6,101 nucleotides of DNA, taken from contig PBSP01000041.1 of assembly GCA_002726845.1 (NCBI GenBank), positions 1 to 6,101 on the forward strand, in the 5' to 3' direction. The position numbers and the translations under genes were made by a program. Below the pieces are notes generated by a model. The model was given only the letters and a program-made list of their open reading frames with translations, did not search any database and had not been told where the DNA came from. Source of the stretch: Methanobacteriota archaeon. GTDB lineage: Archaea; Thermoplasmatota; Poseidoniia; Poseidoniales; Poseidoniaceae. Shown here in pieces: positions 5,068-6,101 of this stretch; position 1 is the first letter of the stretch, and each line of letters starts with the position of its first letter.

Positions 5068-6101
5068 ATGGGGGAGCGAAGCGGTGCGGAAGGCTTGTTG
5101 GCGCGGGCCGAAAGTGCTCCGCTTACAGGATTGGCCGAATCGCTTGGAATTGAACGTGCAAGATGGATTGCAACTGCAACACAACCCCTTCCAGAGACCT
5201 TGCGTTTGAGCATCAACCATTACGACAAGTCGTGGACAAGAGCGCAACTCCTCGCAATGGGTGCAGAACCGTTGAAGTGGTCGTGTCGCAATGAAGCCTA
5301 CCAATTACCGTTCGCCCGAGGCCAAGCACCACGAGATGGAACTCGCGAACTGCTCGCTTTGTTACACGATACAGGTCGCATCACTCGTCAAGAAGCAGCA
5401 AGCATGCTACCGATTCTGGTCCTTGAACCGAAAACCAACGATCTTCTGCTCGACCTCTGCGCGGCTCCCGGTTCAAAGGCAACCCATGCAGCGGAGCTCA
5501 TGGCACCGGAAGGTGTTGTTGTGGCCAATGAACCCATCTCGGGTCGCGTCAACATGTTGGCGAGCAATCGTGGACGTCTCTCGCTTCACAACGTGATAAT
5601 TTCACAGCACGATGGTCGCCACGTAGGCCGCATTCCAAAGCCTGGATTCGATGCAGTGGTCGCTGACGTGCCCTGTACCGGAAGTGCAACCTCTCGAAAA
5701 AACAAGGACGTTTGGTGGAGTTGGACTCCAAAAGCTGGTCGTACAATGTTCAAACTTCAGGTTGACATTGCTACCCGCGGCGCACAACTTCTCAAACCCG
5801 GTGGGCTGATGGTCTACTCAACCTGTTCGCTCGATCCCGTTGAAAACGAAGCCGTGGTCGCTGAATTGATTCGGACCTGTCCTTGGATGGAGCTTGTTGA
5901 AATCGACGATTCCAAGGTTGACGGTTTGTTGTGGCATCAAGGCTTAACCGACTGGCATCCACTCGATGAAGAGGGGAACATTCCCCTCGATGCGAACGAC
6001 GTCCCTTTGCTGGACCCAAGACATCTTCCACCAAAAGAAAAGGAACTGCTTGAAGCGCTTCCAAACACGCGACGCTTGTACCCGCATGACAACGATACGG
6101 G
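5068..6101 (+). CDS. RNA (cytosine-C5) methyltransferase, NSUN2/Trm4-like, 3' end missing
   Basis: The frame encodes 344 residues and is still open at the right edge. It is a class I SAM-dependent RNA m5C methyltransferase of the NOL1/NOP2/Sun family; family members methylate cytosines in tRNA or rRNA via a covalent Cys adduct. Seen here: an N-terminal region (1-100) preceding the core, with LRLSINHYD and YQLPFARGQAPRD; QEAASMLPILVL (108-119); SAM-binding motif I DLCAAPGSKATH (129-140, Cys131); motif IV DVPCTGSA (Cys203, the release Cys); RKNKDVWWSW; IATRGAQLLKPGG; and motif VI STCSLDPVENEA (Cys253, the expected nucleophile). The RKNxDVW and IATRGA motifs, and the ending PHDNDTG, match the NSUN2/Trm4 branch rather than bacterial RsmB, so tRNA is the likely substrate. 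The window stops inside the usual TGGFF motif, so only the last part of the domain and any C-terminal extension are missing. ATG 5068 is the in-frame start beside the divergent spacer. Specific target positions cannot be read from sequence. Confidence 0.93.
   Translation, partial: MGERSGAEGLLARAESAPLTGLAESLGIERARWIATATQPLPETLRLSINHYDKSWTRAQLLAMGAEPLKWSCRNEAYQLPFARGQAPRDGTRELLALLHDTGRITRQEAASMLPILVLEPKTNDLLLDLCAAPGSKATHAAELMAPEGVVVANEPISGRVNMLASNRGRLSLHNVIISQHDGRHVGRIPKPGFDAVVADVPCTGSATSRKNKDVWWSWTPKAGRTMFKLQVDIATRGAQLLKPGGLMVYSTCSLDPVENEAVVAELIRTCPWMELVEIDDSKVDGLLWHQGLTDWHPLDEEGNIPLDANDVPLLDPRHLPPKEKELLEALPNTRRLYPHDNDT

Noticed and set aside
1..6101. Search for a CRISPR array, insertion-sequence ends, tRNA-like cloverleaf or long direct repeats.
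   Set aside because: None was seen by eye; the only repeat is the coding repeat in the Lys/Ala tail.

Overview
The window looks like a piece of an archaeal chromosome with roughly balanced base composition. The best lineage evidence is a complete Sec61-beta (archaeal SecG) gene, a helix-hairpin-helix (HhH) domain resembling the RadA N-terminus, and an NSUN2/Trm4-like RNA m5C methyltransferase. The gene style (a lysine/alanine-rich HhH protein and unusual domain fusions) reminds me of uncultured marine Thermoplasmatota (Marine Group II / Poseidoniales). That lineage is an inference from impression, not something the sequence proves.

Layout, left to right. The 3' end of a XerC/D/A-type tyrosine recombinase runs in from the left edge on the plus strand (to 226). 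A 218-bp gap without a convincing gene follows. Next, on the minus strand, is a small basic protein: a RadA-type HhH domain followed by a histone-H1-like Lys/Ala tail built on an 11-residue repeat (445-918). From a 66-bp divergent spacer, a 274-aa protein I do not recognise (985-1809) reads on the plus strand, followed 49 bp later by Sec61-beta (1859-2044). Sec61-beta is almost back-to-back with the end of a three-gene minus-strand cluster, with only 4 bp between the two stop codons.

Read from its own 5' end, the minus cluster encodes a 443-aa membrane protein with about 13 hydrophobic segments (5006-3675), a DUF2071 (YqjF-like) domain fused to a DCC-type (DUF393) thiol-disulfide oxidoreductase domain with a CxxC pair (3643-2516), and a 162-aa protein of unknown function (2537-2049). 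Tight spacing or overlap suggests one transcription unit, possibly a membrane-associated redox function, but no substrate can be deduced. A 61-bp divergent spacer then leads into the plus-strand NSUN-type methyltransferase (5068 to beyond the right edge), cut just before the end of its methyltransferase domain.

I see no rRNA, tRNA, CRISPR array, insertion sequence or attachment site. The most interesting points are the DUF2071-DCC fusion and its cluster, the HhH/H1-like protein as a candidate chromatin component, and the two unrecognised proteins.
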